A stretch of 57,291 nt of DNA, taken from Actinomortierella ambigua. Its lineage: Eukaryota; Mortierellomycota; Mortierellomycetes; Mortierellales; Mortierellaceae. Under the pieces are notes generated by a model. It ran no database searches and was not told the origin of the DNA. It was given only the letters and a program-made list of their open reading frames with translations. Within the stretch, counting starts at the first letter, position 1. Each line of letters opens with the position of its first letter. Positions 33,991 through 45,785 of this stretch are shown one piece after another. The stretch is from positions 51,068 through 108,358 of the forward strand of contig JAAAJB010000037.1 of assembly GCA_016098155.1 (NCBI GenBank), read 5' to 3'. Both the position numbers and the translations under genes were made by a program.

Positions 33991-34638
33991 AGTTCTTGGA
34001 GAGTCAGCAGGATTGAACCGAAAAAAACAACAACGTAGAGAGAGTGTTTTGTAAATAATATAGAAGTTTGCTTTTGTTCAGTACATGTTGTGTTGAAACG
34101 GATCTGAGGAGGAAAAAAAAAAAAAAAAAAAAAAAAAGAGCAGGATGCAGTGACAAGGAAGGATGAGGAAGACGAAACGAGGGGAGGCGAGGAGACAGAC
34201 GGGGCCACGACAAGAGCATAAAAGTGGAGAGTGAAAGGTGGGGTGAGAGCGGCAAGGTCACACGTTCAGCTCCGTCTGTCTGTCTTTGTGTCTATCGCTT
34301 AAAAGGAAGGAGGAGGCGGCGATGTTCCGCGACCGTTTCCATTTCGTTCTCTTTCTTCGTCCACTTTGTTCACACCCATTCTGTTCTCTCGTTGAACGAC
34401 CACGAAAAGGAAAAGAGTCATACCCTTTTCCAGGCGCAATCATTGGCTGGTCAATTAAGGATTCGGTCAACCCTTTTTTTTTTTGTGTGCCACAACAGTG
34501 CGCCTCCACTGTCGCTCGCAACATTTTGCACACCCCCAACTCACCCACCCGCACCTGCACACTATCTATCTATCTATCTCTCCCACACACACACGCTCCT
34601 CTCACACGTCTCTGGCAGGTGTCGATTGAGCTCACGCC
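33991..34638. other. Intergenic: GSIII 3' flank and FPGS promoter
   Basis: A 25-base A-run at 34113-34137 and a TCTA microsatellite at about 34564-34577 stand out. The last 100 bases before the folylpolyglutamate synthase ATG are C-rich (CACACAC/CTCTC). No separate gene is seen. Confidence 0.5.
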
Positions 34639-37151
34639 ATGTTCATTGTCCGCGCTGAAAGGGGGATGTCGCCTTCCCTCCATTCAGCAAAACGACTCGT
34701 TTCTTCTTCCTCTTTTTCTTCTTCCTTCTCTAATTCAACTTTTCCTCTCCTCTGTCATTCGTCGTCCGCCACAACCCCCCGAACCTCCACTCTCGCACCA
34801 GCCACCGCAACCACCACCACCACCTCCTCCTCCTTCGCGCAGACTACATTCCCTCGTCGCCTTCGCCCTTGTCACCAAACTTCCACTCTGCATCCTTCAT
34901 CTCGCCCATTCACACTCTCGTCGCTGCTCAGGAGACTCTACTCAACAGCCCCCCTCTCCCTCTCGTCCTTTGACTCAACCGAGCACGTCTCCTTCTCCGC
35001 CTCTGATTTTGAACGCGACCCGCGGATCCGAACCTTTTATCGCCCCATGCCTCGTACATACGCTGTACGTACCCATCACTGATCTTCGTTTGACATTCTG
35101 ATCAGCTCTTTCCGCCATATCTCACGCATTTCATGTACTTTATCTTGGTGATGCTAGGACGCCGTTGACAAGCTCAATGGCCTGCAGACCAACTTTGCCG
35201 TGCTGGAAGCTGTCCGCAAGTCTGGCGGTAGCATCAACACTCACTCGCTCGGAGAGGTGATTGACTTTGTTGAGCGAGTTGGCTACAAGGTATGATCGCG
35301 AATCAATCAAACAAAACAAACAAACAGGAAAAAAAAACAAGGGGGCCTCTCTCAACCAAGTGTGAGCATTCAAAGAGCAGACCGTCGGGGCTTTGGACCC
35401 TTTTTTCTGATCCACGTCGTTTATTTTTACCAGAACCCCTCTTCTGGGTATGTCCATTATGCGTGTTACTGACTAAAGAGAAGGCGCATCCGTCTCCTTG
35501 CTCGACCGTACCTTTCCTCTCCCCTCTTCATTTTCAATAGCCAGAGGACTTGGACGACCTGAACTTCATCCATGTGACAGGAACCAAGGGCAAAGGATCC
35601 ACCTGCGCATTGGCAGAGTCTATCCTGCGCCACTACAACGGACCCAAACCTATCAAGACAGGTCTCTACACATCACCACACTTGATGGAAGTGCGCGAGC
35701 GCATCCGAATCAACGGAGCGCCCATCAGCCAGGATTTGTTTGCCAAATACTTTTTCGAGGTTTGGGATCGCCTGGAGGCGACAGCAGTAAGGGCACATGC
35801 TTTGCATGAGGGATTTTTCGTGATACGCAAACGTCAATTACCTCAAAGTCTCTCGCTCATGCTCTCTCTCTCTCTCTCTTTCTTTTCTCTCGACTGCGCT
35901 CTTATTTATTTGTAAACAGGACAAATCCAAGCCAGGTTACTTCCGCTTTCTCACAGTGCTGGCGTTCCACGTGTTCAAGCAGGAAAAAGTCGACGCCGCC
36001 ATTCTGGAAGTTGGTGTTGGTGGCGCATACGACTCGACCAACATCATCCAAAAGCCTGTTGTATGCGGCGTGTCGGCGTTGGGTCTTGACCACGTGTCGA
36101 TCCTGGGCAACACGATCAGCGAGATTGCATGGAATAAGGGCGGGATCTTCAAGTCCAATGTTCCTGCATTCACATCACCTCAACCGCAGGAAGGTCTGAC
36201 CATGCTCGAGTCTCGCGCCAAGGAGCTGCACGCTGCCTCGTTGCAGGTGGCTCAACCTTTTACAGAAAAGGATCTGGGCGGACTGCAGATTGGTCTTCAA
36301 GGACAACACCAGGTCGCCAACGCCGCACTGGCCGTCCAATTGGCCAAGACTTGGATCGAGAAGGTGTTGGGCCAGAAGGTTACCGGTCCAGAGGACGAAG
36401 GGCGTCGCGTGCCCAAGGCCTTTGAGGTTGGTCTTGCTGCTGCGCGGTGGCCGGGTCGTGGCCAAGTTATGGTGCGTGATAACAAGCCCAAGATCACTTG
36501 GTTCTTTGATGGCGCACACACGGCCGAGAGTATCAAGGTTTGTGCTGAGTGGTTCAAGAAGGCTAGCGCTGACCAGAGTCACGGGTAAGCACGGGTTTTT
36601 TTTTACATGTGTGCTTTTTTCTTTTATTCGAGTTTTGCATCATCCCAGCGCTGACACGCACTCCATGCGTGTTTCTCTTCCTCCCTCCTTCTCACTTCGC
36701 CAATAGCAAAAAGATCAAGAAGGTGCTTGTCTTCAACTGCACTGGACCTCGGGATGGCGACAAACTGCTGGCACCGTTAGCACAGATCCAGGAACAGGTC
36801 CACTTTGACGAAGCACTGTTCACACCCGCAGTCACGTTCGCCTCCAACACCTACAAGGGCGACCTTGTCAACAACAACGCGCCCATGGACCTGGAGCTGA
36901 CCACCCAAAAGAGCCTGGCGGCGAGCTGGCGTAAGCAGCTCCAGTTGGCTCTTGAAGATCGCCTCGTTCAGGGACAGGATGACCGTACCACTGTGCTGCC
37001 GTCGGTTGAACACTCCGTCAACTGGATCGACGACTTTGTAGCAAAGCAGACGAAGACTGATGGCGCTGCAGACGAGGTTCAGGTGCTCGTCACTGGCTCA
37101 CTCCACCTGGTTGGAGGCGTCCAAAGCGTGCTCGGATGCGACGTGCTGTAG
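34639..37151 (+). CDS. MET7: Folylpolyglutamate synthase
   Basis: Five exons: 34639-35064, 35158-35289, 35541-35786, 35920-36584 and 36707-37151; 637 residues. It adds gamma-linked glutamates to tetrahydrofolate, retaining folates and making them better cofactors for methionine and purine synthesis. Features: DAVDKLNGLQTN (about 143-154), ATP-binding loop HVTGTKGKGST (about 197-207), YTSPHLMEVRERIRING, ILEVGVGGAYDSTN, and DGAHT (about 465-469). Length without the N-terminal ~137 residues matches cytosolic FPGS. Those residues are Ser/Thr/Arg-rich, nearly free of acidic residues at first, and include SLLRRLYSTAP, as in mitochondrial presequences. An in-frame Met just before RTYA could start a cytosolic form, so dual targeting from two starts is likely, as known for this family. 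Which start predominates is not visible. Confidence 0.92.
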
Positions 37152-37806
37152 AGCCAATGTTTGGTTTCCATTCTCCAGTGTCAACACCGGTCGGGACGAC
37201 AACAGGCGCTGAAGCGTGTGCTCATCATGACACATGATAATGGAGTCATTCTCTGACGGCCTGATATCATCCCTGTTATTTTCTCATGCATCGTATTTTA
37301 TTTCCCTCCATTTTTTCATGCTCGCATATACGACCTCTTCCCTCACGACATTATTTTTCTTCATCTCAATGTATTCTGCATCCCATTTTCTTACGCGTTT
37401 GACTGCACGATGCTCTTTTCTACGCTGAAGTGTTTAAGAGTAGGGGGTGAGAGTGAGTTTTGTTTATTTATTTTTCTACTATGACTTAATTCAAAGGTGT
37501 AGATAGTACTCTGCACCGTGGTGCGAGAAGGCGTGAAGTTCTTTGCAACTTTAGAGAGCCACGAGTTGGGGGTGCATAGGAAGGATGCTTTGGTCATGCC
37601 CGGCATCATACTTTATTTTTTTTTCAGGTGCTGGTACAGCCCCCCACACCAGTACCAAATCCTTATTACATCCATCGGACACGAATCAAGTCAAACCCTC
37701 GCAGATTAGTGTAATTTTTAGTGCGAAAATATTGCTCTAGCGATCCACATGGATGATGGTTCCGGTGCAGTTTATCGAGATTTTCTACAAGATAGTACCA
37801 TGCTGT
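37152..37806. other. Convergent 3' intergenic region, FPGS / POP1
   Basis: These 655 bases lie between two convergent stops and should hold both 3' UTRs. The sequence is T-rich with scattered ATTTT runs. No coding frame or RNA gene is recognised. Confidence 0.5.
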
Positions 37807-40800
37807 CTATGTGAGGATGGTCAACTTTGCAGGACGTGAAAGATGGCTCGTCGTGCCACGGATCAGTACCATCATCCTCGGCACGCCGTTGGTTGCCTTG
37901 ATGTCGCTTGCTGAACCTGCGGGACGCTGTTGCTGCTGATCTTGCTTTCTGGCAGCATCGCGCATTTGCTCCGCACGCATAATGCGTGCCAGCCCGACAG
38001 CCGAGCAGCAGCCAATCGCAAAGCTCTTGCCTTCGCTATAGCAATACTGGCCTGTTGTGATGTATCCCAGTAGTGTTTCCGCAGGTGGGCGTGCCCGGTC
38101 CTACATTGGACAAGAATCAAGAATAATAAAAATAAAAATGGCAAAGTGTTAGCAAATTGAAAATGTTCCGTAATATAAAGCGACAACAGAATTAGGCATT
38201 ATCAAAGATTCACCATACCAGTTCATCCAGGTCATCCTCATCCTCATCGCCCTCGTCCTCACTCTCCATCTCATCATCCACCCACGACTTGATCTTCATC
38301 TTTTTCTTCATGCTCGCAGTGAGTCGCCGCGCCTGTCCCTCGACATCACGCTTGCCGCGGAGCCGGACCTTGGCACACCAAGCCTCATATTTGTCCTCGG
38401 GCATTGCATAGATCATGCCGTTCATATTGGACGTGCCCCGATTCAAGAAATCGATCGCGACGCGCACCACCGCTTGTTCGATCCTCGGCACCATGCGACA
38501 CTGCTGCCCCTCCAGGAGACCTCGTTTCTGAAGGACCATTGGGAGGGCCTCCCCAACGACGGCGGCGTTCAGCGACTCGAGCGTCAGCGGTGTCGTCATC
38601 GGCACATCCTTCCGGGGCTGTCGCGCAAGTCCTCGAAGCGCATCCAACAACGCCGTCGTTTGCAACACCCACATGTCTTTGTCGCTGATCGACGCCACCT
38701 TTTCCTCCGTGGCACCCCCGACCTGTCGAGCATTGATAGCCAAGCACTTTGTCCAATCGGCCACAAAGGGATCCTCCACTCCGAGTTTGGAAAAATTGAC
38801 CCGCTTCGCGGCCGGCGTCCGGTCATAGGCTGCCTGGGCCTCTGCACCCCACTGGATCGCATAGGCCTCATAGGCGTCCGTGGATGGGTAATCATACGGG
38901 AAACACGATTGGCGGGTCTCGAAATGGAAACTGCGTCGTTCGCGCATGCCCCCTACCTTGGCCCCGGCAAAGATGAACGACTTCCAAAAGGCCATCCCCC
39001 ACCCCTTGGGTAGGACCAGTGTCCATCCACAGTCATACTCTCGGCTTGCCCCGGCAGTTGAGGCAGTACCACCCGATCCAGATGCTGGGCCTAACAAGGG
39101 CTTGCCCTCACGTTGGATCAGCAGGACCGGGAGCCTGGTATCCGTGTCTAGAGTCGGGAGCTTGGTGCCCGGGACCAGGTTGGCTTGGCGACGGGCGTTG
39201 AGTGACCCCTCGCCAGCCATGTGCTCCAGAACCGACGATCGTACGCTGGAATCCCAAAGCTCGGACCAGGCCACCTGTTCGGGCCAGTGGGCCATCATTT
39301 GCGCCACTTCCCGCGTTACGGATGGATCCATCTCACGCTTTCGCGTCTGTGCCTTTTGAGGGAATCTAAGAAAAATAGAGGGGGAAAAAAACAACGGGAG
39401 AGGCGTACGTGGGTTAGAAAGGCTGTAGGAAGCTGAGGTATATCTGAAAATGGGATCATTCCATGGTATGCGGAGCAAAACAAAAAAAGTAAGCGACCAA
39501 GAGGATATCCACTCCCCCCCCCCCTTTTTTTCGAAACCTACGTTAGCCGTGGATCATCTACGAGCAATCCCAAGGCAATGCCTGGAGGTAACGATGTTGA
39601 AGATCGCAGCGTGCTAATCTTCTCCCATACACGATGTCCCTCTGTGTACGGACTACCATCGGGCAAGGAGCTCAGTCGGAGTACGGCCTGCAGGAGTGCT
39701 GTAGATCGCGGTCCTGTAAAGTCGAACATCACCAACGAGTTTTCCAGATCTGCGATGGACACCTTACTGCCGAGGTCCAGTTTGGAGATTGTGTTTTGCA
39801 GGTGCTTGAGTGCAAGATCGAACGAAGAAGGGTGAATCCACACCCATAGTTGCCCAGCCTCTTCCTCTCCTGCCGCCTCTGTTGACATGGCCAGCGGTGA
39901 TGCTTGTCTCCAAAGGAGTGTCATAGGCGCAATCATCTTTTGAGGGAACGAATCCAGCTCGTAGAGGTTGGCCATGTACTGTCGCTTTCCAGTAACGTAG
40001 CGTGCACTGACGACCGTTGGAAGGGTTGGGTCCATCATTCTCTCAAAGACATGCGCAATATCCTTCCGTGGGCCCTTGATCTCCAAGCATCCAAAGTACG
40101 ACATGTCCTGCAGGATGCATTGATGGTGGCTTGAGCGGTATGCTGCTTTGATACCGTTTTCGTTGGAATGATCAGCCTATATCGAAGACGACAAAAAATA
40201 TAAAGGATACCATAAATGGTGGAGGTGAGCGACTGCTGTATAGAGAGGTACACTTTAAGAATGGTACATTCAAAGTGCCAAGAAGAGAACTCACAAGCTT
40301 ATAACCCCAGATGTCGATCATCTTCATTCGCTTCGCTTGCCAGATATGCGTCTCGAGCCATCGCTTGGTACCCTGGCGCCTCAGATACTCCTCCTTCAAG
40401 GTCCCATGTCTACGCTTCTTGTACCGGTTATCAGGCTTCTTTCCCTTTTTGACCGGCTCTGCCTCGACCTATAGTTTGAGAGAAACCATGCGGGTCCGTA
40501 AAAAAAAAGATCCAGTATCCAGTAAGAGAAATGAGCGCTGGCATATGGAGCGGGGAAAGTCATCGATTTGGTTGCCTTTGTCATACCTCACGCTTGGCAC
40601 GCTCTCTTAAGCGAATGGGAAGTCGTTTGATGTTGTGGCTCGCGGCACGTCGCCTCAGGTTACGAGGCAGACTCTGAAACGCACGTTGTGAAGCCGAGTC
40701 TTGAGAACGAGTCAATGCCGAGTGCAGAGCATTAATCTCAAACGCGCGCGCCTCTGCAAAGTTGACCACATCCACTGTCCTCGGTGCTCTAGCAGATCCT

Positions 40801-41166
40801 ATTTGGACAGTTGATATTGATTTGTTTTTGGATCAGTGGTGATCAGTGGTCAGGATGTATAAAAGGAAGTAATGGTCAGGTCTTATCCTCTTCAAAATCG
40901 CATTGGAATCCATACCAGCTGGTCCAGAATAGAGCTGTCTTGGCGACGAGGAGGCACTCTGCGTTTCAATCGATCGTGCATTCTGCATCTTGGCTACGAA
41001 CGAAAAAACAGTATGAGCTACTATGGACGTGCTTGTCCTTGTCGGATTGTAGCACAGCATGAGGCTTCCAAAAGTAGGTGAATGAGAAAAATGACATGCG
41101 ACACGCACCTCGCTTCCTGTCCTTGCCTGAGCCAGGCTCCCCGGGGCGCTTCTTGTTGTCGCTCAT
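37807..41166 (-). CDS. POP1: RNase P/MRP protein subunit Pop1
   Basis: Seven exons in transcript order: 41166-41109, 40993-40916, 40798-40587, 40468-40295, 40176-39542, 39365-38219 and 38100-37807; 865 residues. Pop1 is the largest protein of RNase P (tRNA 5' processing) and RNase MRP (rRNA processing) and helps fold the catalytic RNA. The N-terminal Pop1 domain is clear: RRAASHNIKRLPIRLR (about 96-111), then ETHIWQAKRMKMIDIWGYKL (about 155-174). The POPLD domain follows near residue 500 (CGWTLVLPKGWGMAFWKS, FAGAKVGG). The last exon encodes GYITTGQYCYSEGKSFAIG and the short basic end (VLIRGTTSHLSRPA) conserved in Pop1. An acidic Glu/Asp tract just before the last intron is low complexity. The gene lies only 124 bases downstream of the stop of the GH5 gene on the same strand. 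Confidence 0.93.
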
Positions 41167-41290
41167 TGATGGCAAGCGAGGAATGCAAACAGTTGACAAG
41201 GTGTTATTTGAGGCAGCATTCGACACCAAGGCTAAAGAAACATGGTTCAAGGAACAGTCACCAAAAACATCAAATTTTATTTGGCGATGC

Positions 41291-44184
41291 CTAGCAAACA
41301 CGACAACAATTGGAAAAGGCACCCCACAGGCCACCATTCGAGCGATAGCCTACACTACTCTTGCCTGTCCACTTGCGGCCATAGACGGTGATCTCGTGCA
41401 GAGCATCTCTCTGTTCACCACCGTCGTCGGTTTCGCAATCAACCCACCAGTAGAGCATCTGCGTCCGCTCGTTCCATTCCCAGACGCCACTCGACACTTG
41501 GATCGGACAAACGGGCTCCTTGAGCCCTCGCTTGGAGCTAGACGATGCCATCGATCCTTCCGGCGAGCTTGATCGTGCGTTATGGGCTCCTCCTCCTCCT
41601 CCTCCTTGTTCGCGACAGTACTCGCTCACGTTAGGGAAATGGATCCTGGGCAGGTAGATCTCCGTAGGGTCGCTCCTACCTGGCGATTTGAGCGGCAGTG
41701 TCGAGTTGCTGAGAGTGGCAGAGACCGGTACCTTGTCTGAACCAGAAAATGTCCGGAAGGTGAAATGAAAGACTGGGTTGGTGATCGAGAACGACAGCTC
41801 CAGCGGAAGACCAGCCACTTTTTGAGCATACGGCCGGCAAAACGCAATGACAGCTCGCCCGCCAATATCAGAGTCATCCAGCACGGACCCCAAGGCTGAC
41901 GAGCCTCTGCTGCTGGTGCTTGAGCCGTCATCCGAACCACGCTTCTGCATCAAGGGTTTGCTGGACGATGTGGTCGACGATGTCGATTTCGTCGAGTCGA
42001 TAGTGACAACTCGAGCATCTCCTGCCGATGCTTGCAGCTCGTTGCTGCCAATCACTGTGATTCCAGGCGATGACCGACGAGAGAGACCGGATGAAGGGGT
42101 ATTGCTCGTCTCGACGTGACCAATGCCGGTTTCATTGTTGATCTTCCAACCCGGCGCCATGTCTGGTATCCGGTGAGGCTCTGCTGTGATCTTTTCCGCC
42201 TGGCGCTTGGGGGCTCGCTGCCGTGACAATACAGATGTTGGAACGTCATCGCTGCTCCAAAGCGACAAGTCTTCGCCGTTCCATCGATCGCCCCACTTGT
42301 GTGAGTTGTCTGCACAATAGTTCCAGAGCGTAAAGTTGAGGTGGTTCGACTCGAGCGCATACATGTTGGCATCCATTGCGCGGACTTGATCCTTGAAGTT
42401 GCCGCCTGGCTTGTATGCTCGGCCCCCGTTCATGTCAAAGGGAATGCCAATCTCGCCGATCAACGTCGGATGCATGCCGATCGATTGCTGCCCTTCCTCC
42501 TTGATGCATGCAAGCTGGTGCCGGAAGCACTCCCGAATAGCCTTGTCGCCGATCTTGACAGCCGCTGCATAATTCGGGTATCGTCCGCGCTTCACGCCGA
42601 GGTAGTCAATGTTGAAAAAGTTCCATTTCTTGCCAATCAACGTCAGGCCATCGTACCAGTGGGGTGCATAGACGACACGCGACGTTAAATCAAACTGTGC
42701 CACATCCTCGTCATCGTGTGGTGGTGGTAGTGATGGTGGAATCTCATTCACTGGTGGCTCCAGGAAGATGATGGCGGCTCGGTGAACAGACCGCATCGCT
42801 TGTGCGAACCGGCGACAGAAAGGCAAGAACGAGCGCGTATCGAAGGAATACGGCTCTCCAGATTCGGGATCATACAAAAAGTAGGTCGGGTTGAGCACAT
42901 TCTGCGATACAACGTCCCAGACGCCATGAGCTGCCCAAATGCACTCGCCCGCTTTTGGAAAATCTGGCGATCGCCTCCAGCCAAAGACGGCGTCCTTGCT
43001 AGCGCGCTTCTCTGGTGATAACCATGCTGTCCTGCCCCCGGGTTGGATGGTGGTCACTCCCTTCTTCTTGGGCCCGAAGAACGTCACATTCCAGAGTTCA
43101 ACAGTTTGCGTAATGCCTTGGCCAAGCATCATCGCCTGGAGAGGTGTGGGTGTAGCATCGTTCTTCAGCTCTTGGTGGTGAGGAATCTTTGTAATGTCTT
43201 CTACGCCAATCCAGCCTGCAGATGGTTCGTTGAGAGTGTCGTAGCCTACCACGACGTCGTCCTCTATGCCGTGTTGTCGATGGATGTATTCTGCGAGTGC
43301 CATATAGCTCTTGATGTAGTGAGATTGTAAGTAGTCCTGAATGTTCATCTGATCGACCACACAGTCTGGTGCGAATGTTGATCCTGCAAAAAAGAGCGTA
43401 AACATGGTGGCAGCCGCGAGTTTGTTGTAATTGGTGGCCCAGACCATCTTAGGGAATGCCTCTGGGTCCGGGTATTGGTTGTGGACAAGTGCTGCGTTTG
43501 TGGCAGGGAATCCTTCAGGATCCAGACCAGCAAGGTACAGGGTCCATAGTGGTGCACCGGATCCACCAGTGAACCTCGACCACTAAAAAGAGGATTGAGA
43601 AGAGAACATGGGAGAGGGTCCAGATGAGAAGGTGGGAGCTACAGCCACTTTTACAGCAAAGAGAGCGAGGTGGGGGGGGGGGGGGGACTTGGGTGATAGC
43701 GCGAACATCAAGGTTTTGATTGGGACACCTACCACATCCTGATGAGGATCGATGAAGCACTTGAATCCGTATTCTTTGCATTTGCGCAAGACTTGGACCA
43801 AGTATTCGAAAAACTCGTAGTCGTAAATACCTCTGTAAAAAAGCAGGTGTGTGGTTATAGAAGAAGAGGTAAGTTAGGGCCCAAGTTATCTGTCAGCAGG
43901 ACAACCAAAAGGAGAAATGCCCAAAGCAGGCGGTCGTGTGACTGGGGAGAGAGAGAGGAGGAAGTGGAAAGAGTGGAGTCGCGACAGGATCAGGCCACCC
44001 AAATTCACCTCCCCCACATACACAGATGTACACGTTCCACACACACACACCACAGGGTTGTTGTGGAGAAAGGAGACGTGAAAGCCCTATTCATCCTTAC
44101 TACTCAACAAACAAATAAAGGACGAGAAATAGAGAGAAAAAAGTGGCCTGATCTCAACTGCTCCAAGAAGTGGACAGGTCACTT

Positions 44185-44244
<60 letters not shown>

Positions 44245-45442
44245 CTGCACAGCATGGCCAGCTGCTTACGAGTAGAGGTCACAGCCCCCACCGCGCGCTC
44301 ATTTAAAACAAAAAGAGAGGGAATAGAGTGAGGGAACGAGTCTTTTTGCTCTCACCGTCTTTCAAGCATCATTATTACGTTGCTTGTGGAGGGGCGGTGT
44401 CGTATTCATTTCTTTCTCTGGCCACAAACAGTGGTGGCAAATCTCACCTGACGGGTGGGAAGTGGTGGTGGGATGTTTCTCTCCCTTCTATTGAACAACA
44501 ATGTCTCTCTCTCCCTCGATTTTGCCTCCTGTCTCATAGACAAGGGAATTCGGTCGGGCCGTTGTCTGATTGTTGACAGCAGTAGGAATGGTTGAATGGT
44601 GTGAACAGTACAAAACAGACGCACAGCTCCCCTCCCCCAATTTCCTCATTCTTTAAGTTCTTCCAAATGGTGTTGTAATCAAAGATAATTGAACTGCATG
44701 TGAGATACAAGTCCAAACACCTCGCCTGCCGTACCAGAGAAACAGACATCCCCCCCTCCCCTGCACCAACACCCCCACCCCCCAGCTCACTCCACCCTTT
44801 CCAGTCCCCCCCCCACTGGGCATACACGCCCCCCCTCCTCCTCTTCCTCATCTCCACCTCCTCTCTTCCTCCTCTCTTCCTCCTATCTGATATCACAGGG
44901 TGCACAAAGATCACTTACGGGCCTGCGTGCTCTATTGACTCCCAGGTCACGATGAACCGTAAAAAGTTGAACCCCCAGTGCTTGAGCCGGGACAAGTGCT
45001 CGTCAGCGTCCTCAAGGGGGAAGGGCCGGCCAATAAACGAAAACGACCGCCCGTCGTCCTCGAGAAAGTTGTCCGATCGGTGAGATGGCGCATTCTCGGG
45101 CATCTTGGATCCGCCCGACAGATTGACTCCACGCAGTGTTACTACGCGGCCAGTCTTGTCTTTGAACCACGGCCCCAGAACTAAGAGTGGGTCGGTCGAG
45201 GATGGGTGGTGGCCGGCAGATGTAAACATGCTCTCTTCCTGGTTCTTGGGCTCGCTCGAGTCATGATGGTGTACGACTCGTGCGGTTGCTTGAGTGCCAA
45301 GAGTGGTCCGAGAGGTCGAGTGTGAGAGGGTCGAAGGTGCACCGTGGCTCTCCGCCAGCCGTTGAGGAATGGCTGATGGAGGGTGCTGGTTTGAGGAAGC
45401 CAGTGTCACTGCGGACGCTGAAGGCTGCAGCTGGTGCGACAT
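41291..45442 (-). CDS. EGH1: GH5 sterylglucosidase / endoglycoceramidase-related protein
   Basis: Three exons in transcript order: 45442-44919, 43832-43733 and 43582-41291; 971 residues. It belongs to the fungal EGCrP2/Sgl1/Egh1 group, which cleaves glucose from ergosteryl-glucoside and related glucolipids. Signatures: TLRGVNLSGGSKMP (about 100-113), the barrel strand HWGFNFLRFIVTWESIEHAGP, CFIDPHQDVWSRFTGG spanning exons 2-3, acid/base Glu in YDTLNEPSAGW (about residue 325) and nucleophile Glu in LIGEIGIPFDMNGG (about 583). After the barrel come a Ser-rich segment (about 650-800) and the C-terminal beta domain (GGLWGAFSN at the end). There is no signal peptide, as in the cytosolic homologues. 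The start at 45440-45442 is preferred over an in-frame ATG at 45520 because the extra residues look like translated C/T leader. The first intron is very long (1086 nt) and carries a GA microsatellite. Confidence 0.88.
44189..44240 (+). repeat. (GA)26 microsatellite in the first GH5 intron
   Basis: An uninterrupted run of 26 GA units lies in intron 1 of the GH5 gene; on the coding strand it reads as a TC tract. The same intron also holds a G-run (43672-43686) and C-rich blocks (about 44750-44840), so it is the most repeat-rich intron in the window. Confidence 0.95.
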
Positions 45443-45785
45443 TGTCGAATGGAGAAGGGTGGAGAGCGAGGATGAAAGAATGAGTGGGTGGAAGGTCAAT
45501 GGAAAGTGGAATGAGTGCATGTCTTTGGAGTCGCGCTATTTTTACCAAAGTGGCAGTAGCAGGACTGCTCTTCTAACCTCTTTTTGGTGCATCAAACCCC
45601 ATTGGAGCGTGCATGTGTTCGGACATGCGCATTGCCCGTCGCTTTCAGTCCTCTCCACACATCTCCGCCGAAGACTCTCGTATTGCTCTCATTCGTTCCT
45701 TTCATTCGTCTCTTTTGCATCCCACTGCCCTGCCCTGCTCAACTCTCTCTCTGCATTGACCCATTTCTGACCTGATCCCCACCTC
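45443..45785. promoter_or_regulatory. Shared divergent promoter, GH5 gene / CCH1-B
   Basis: Only 343 bases separate the two start codons, so the promoters must overlap. The CCH1-B side is C/T-rich for about 150 bases (roughly 45620-45770), like a leader. No TATA box is clear on either strand. Confidence 0.5.

Noticed and set aside
45443..45520. Upstream ATG extending the GH5 protein by 26 residues
   Set aside because: The extension is almost purely Ser/Leu/His/Phe from a C/T-rich leader and resembles translated 5' UTR.
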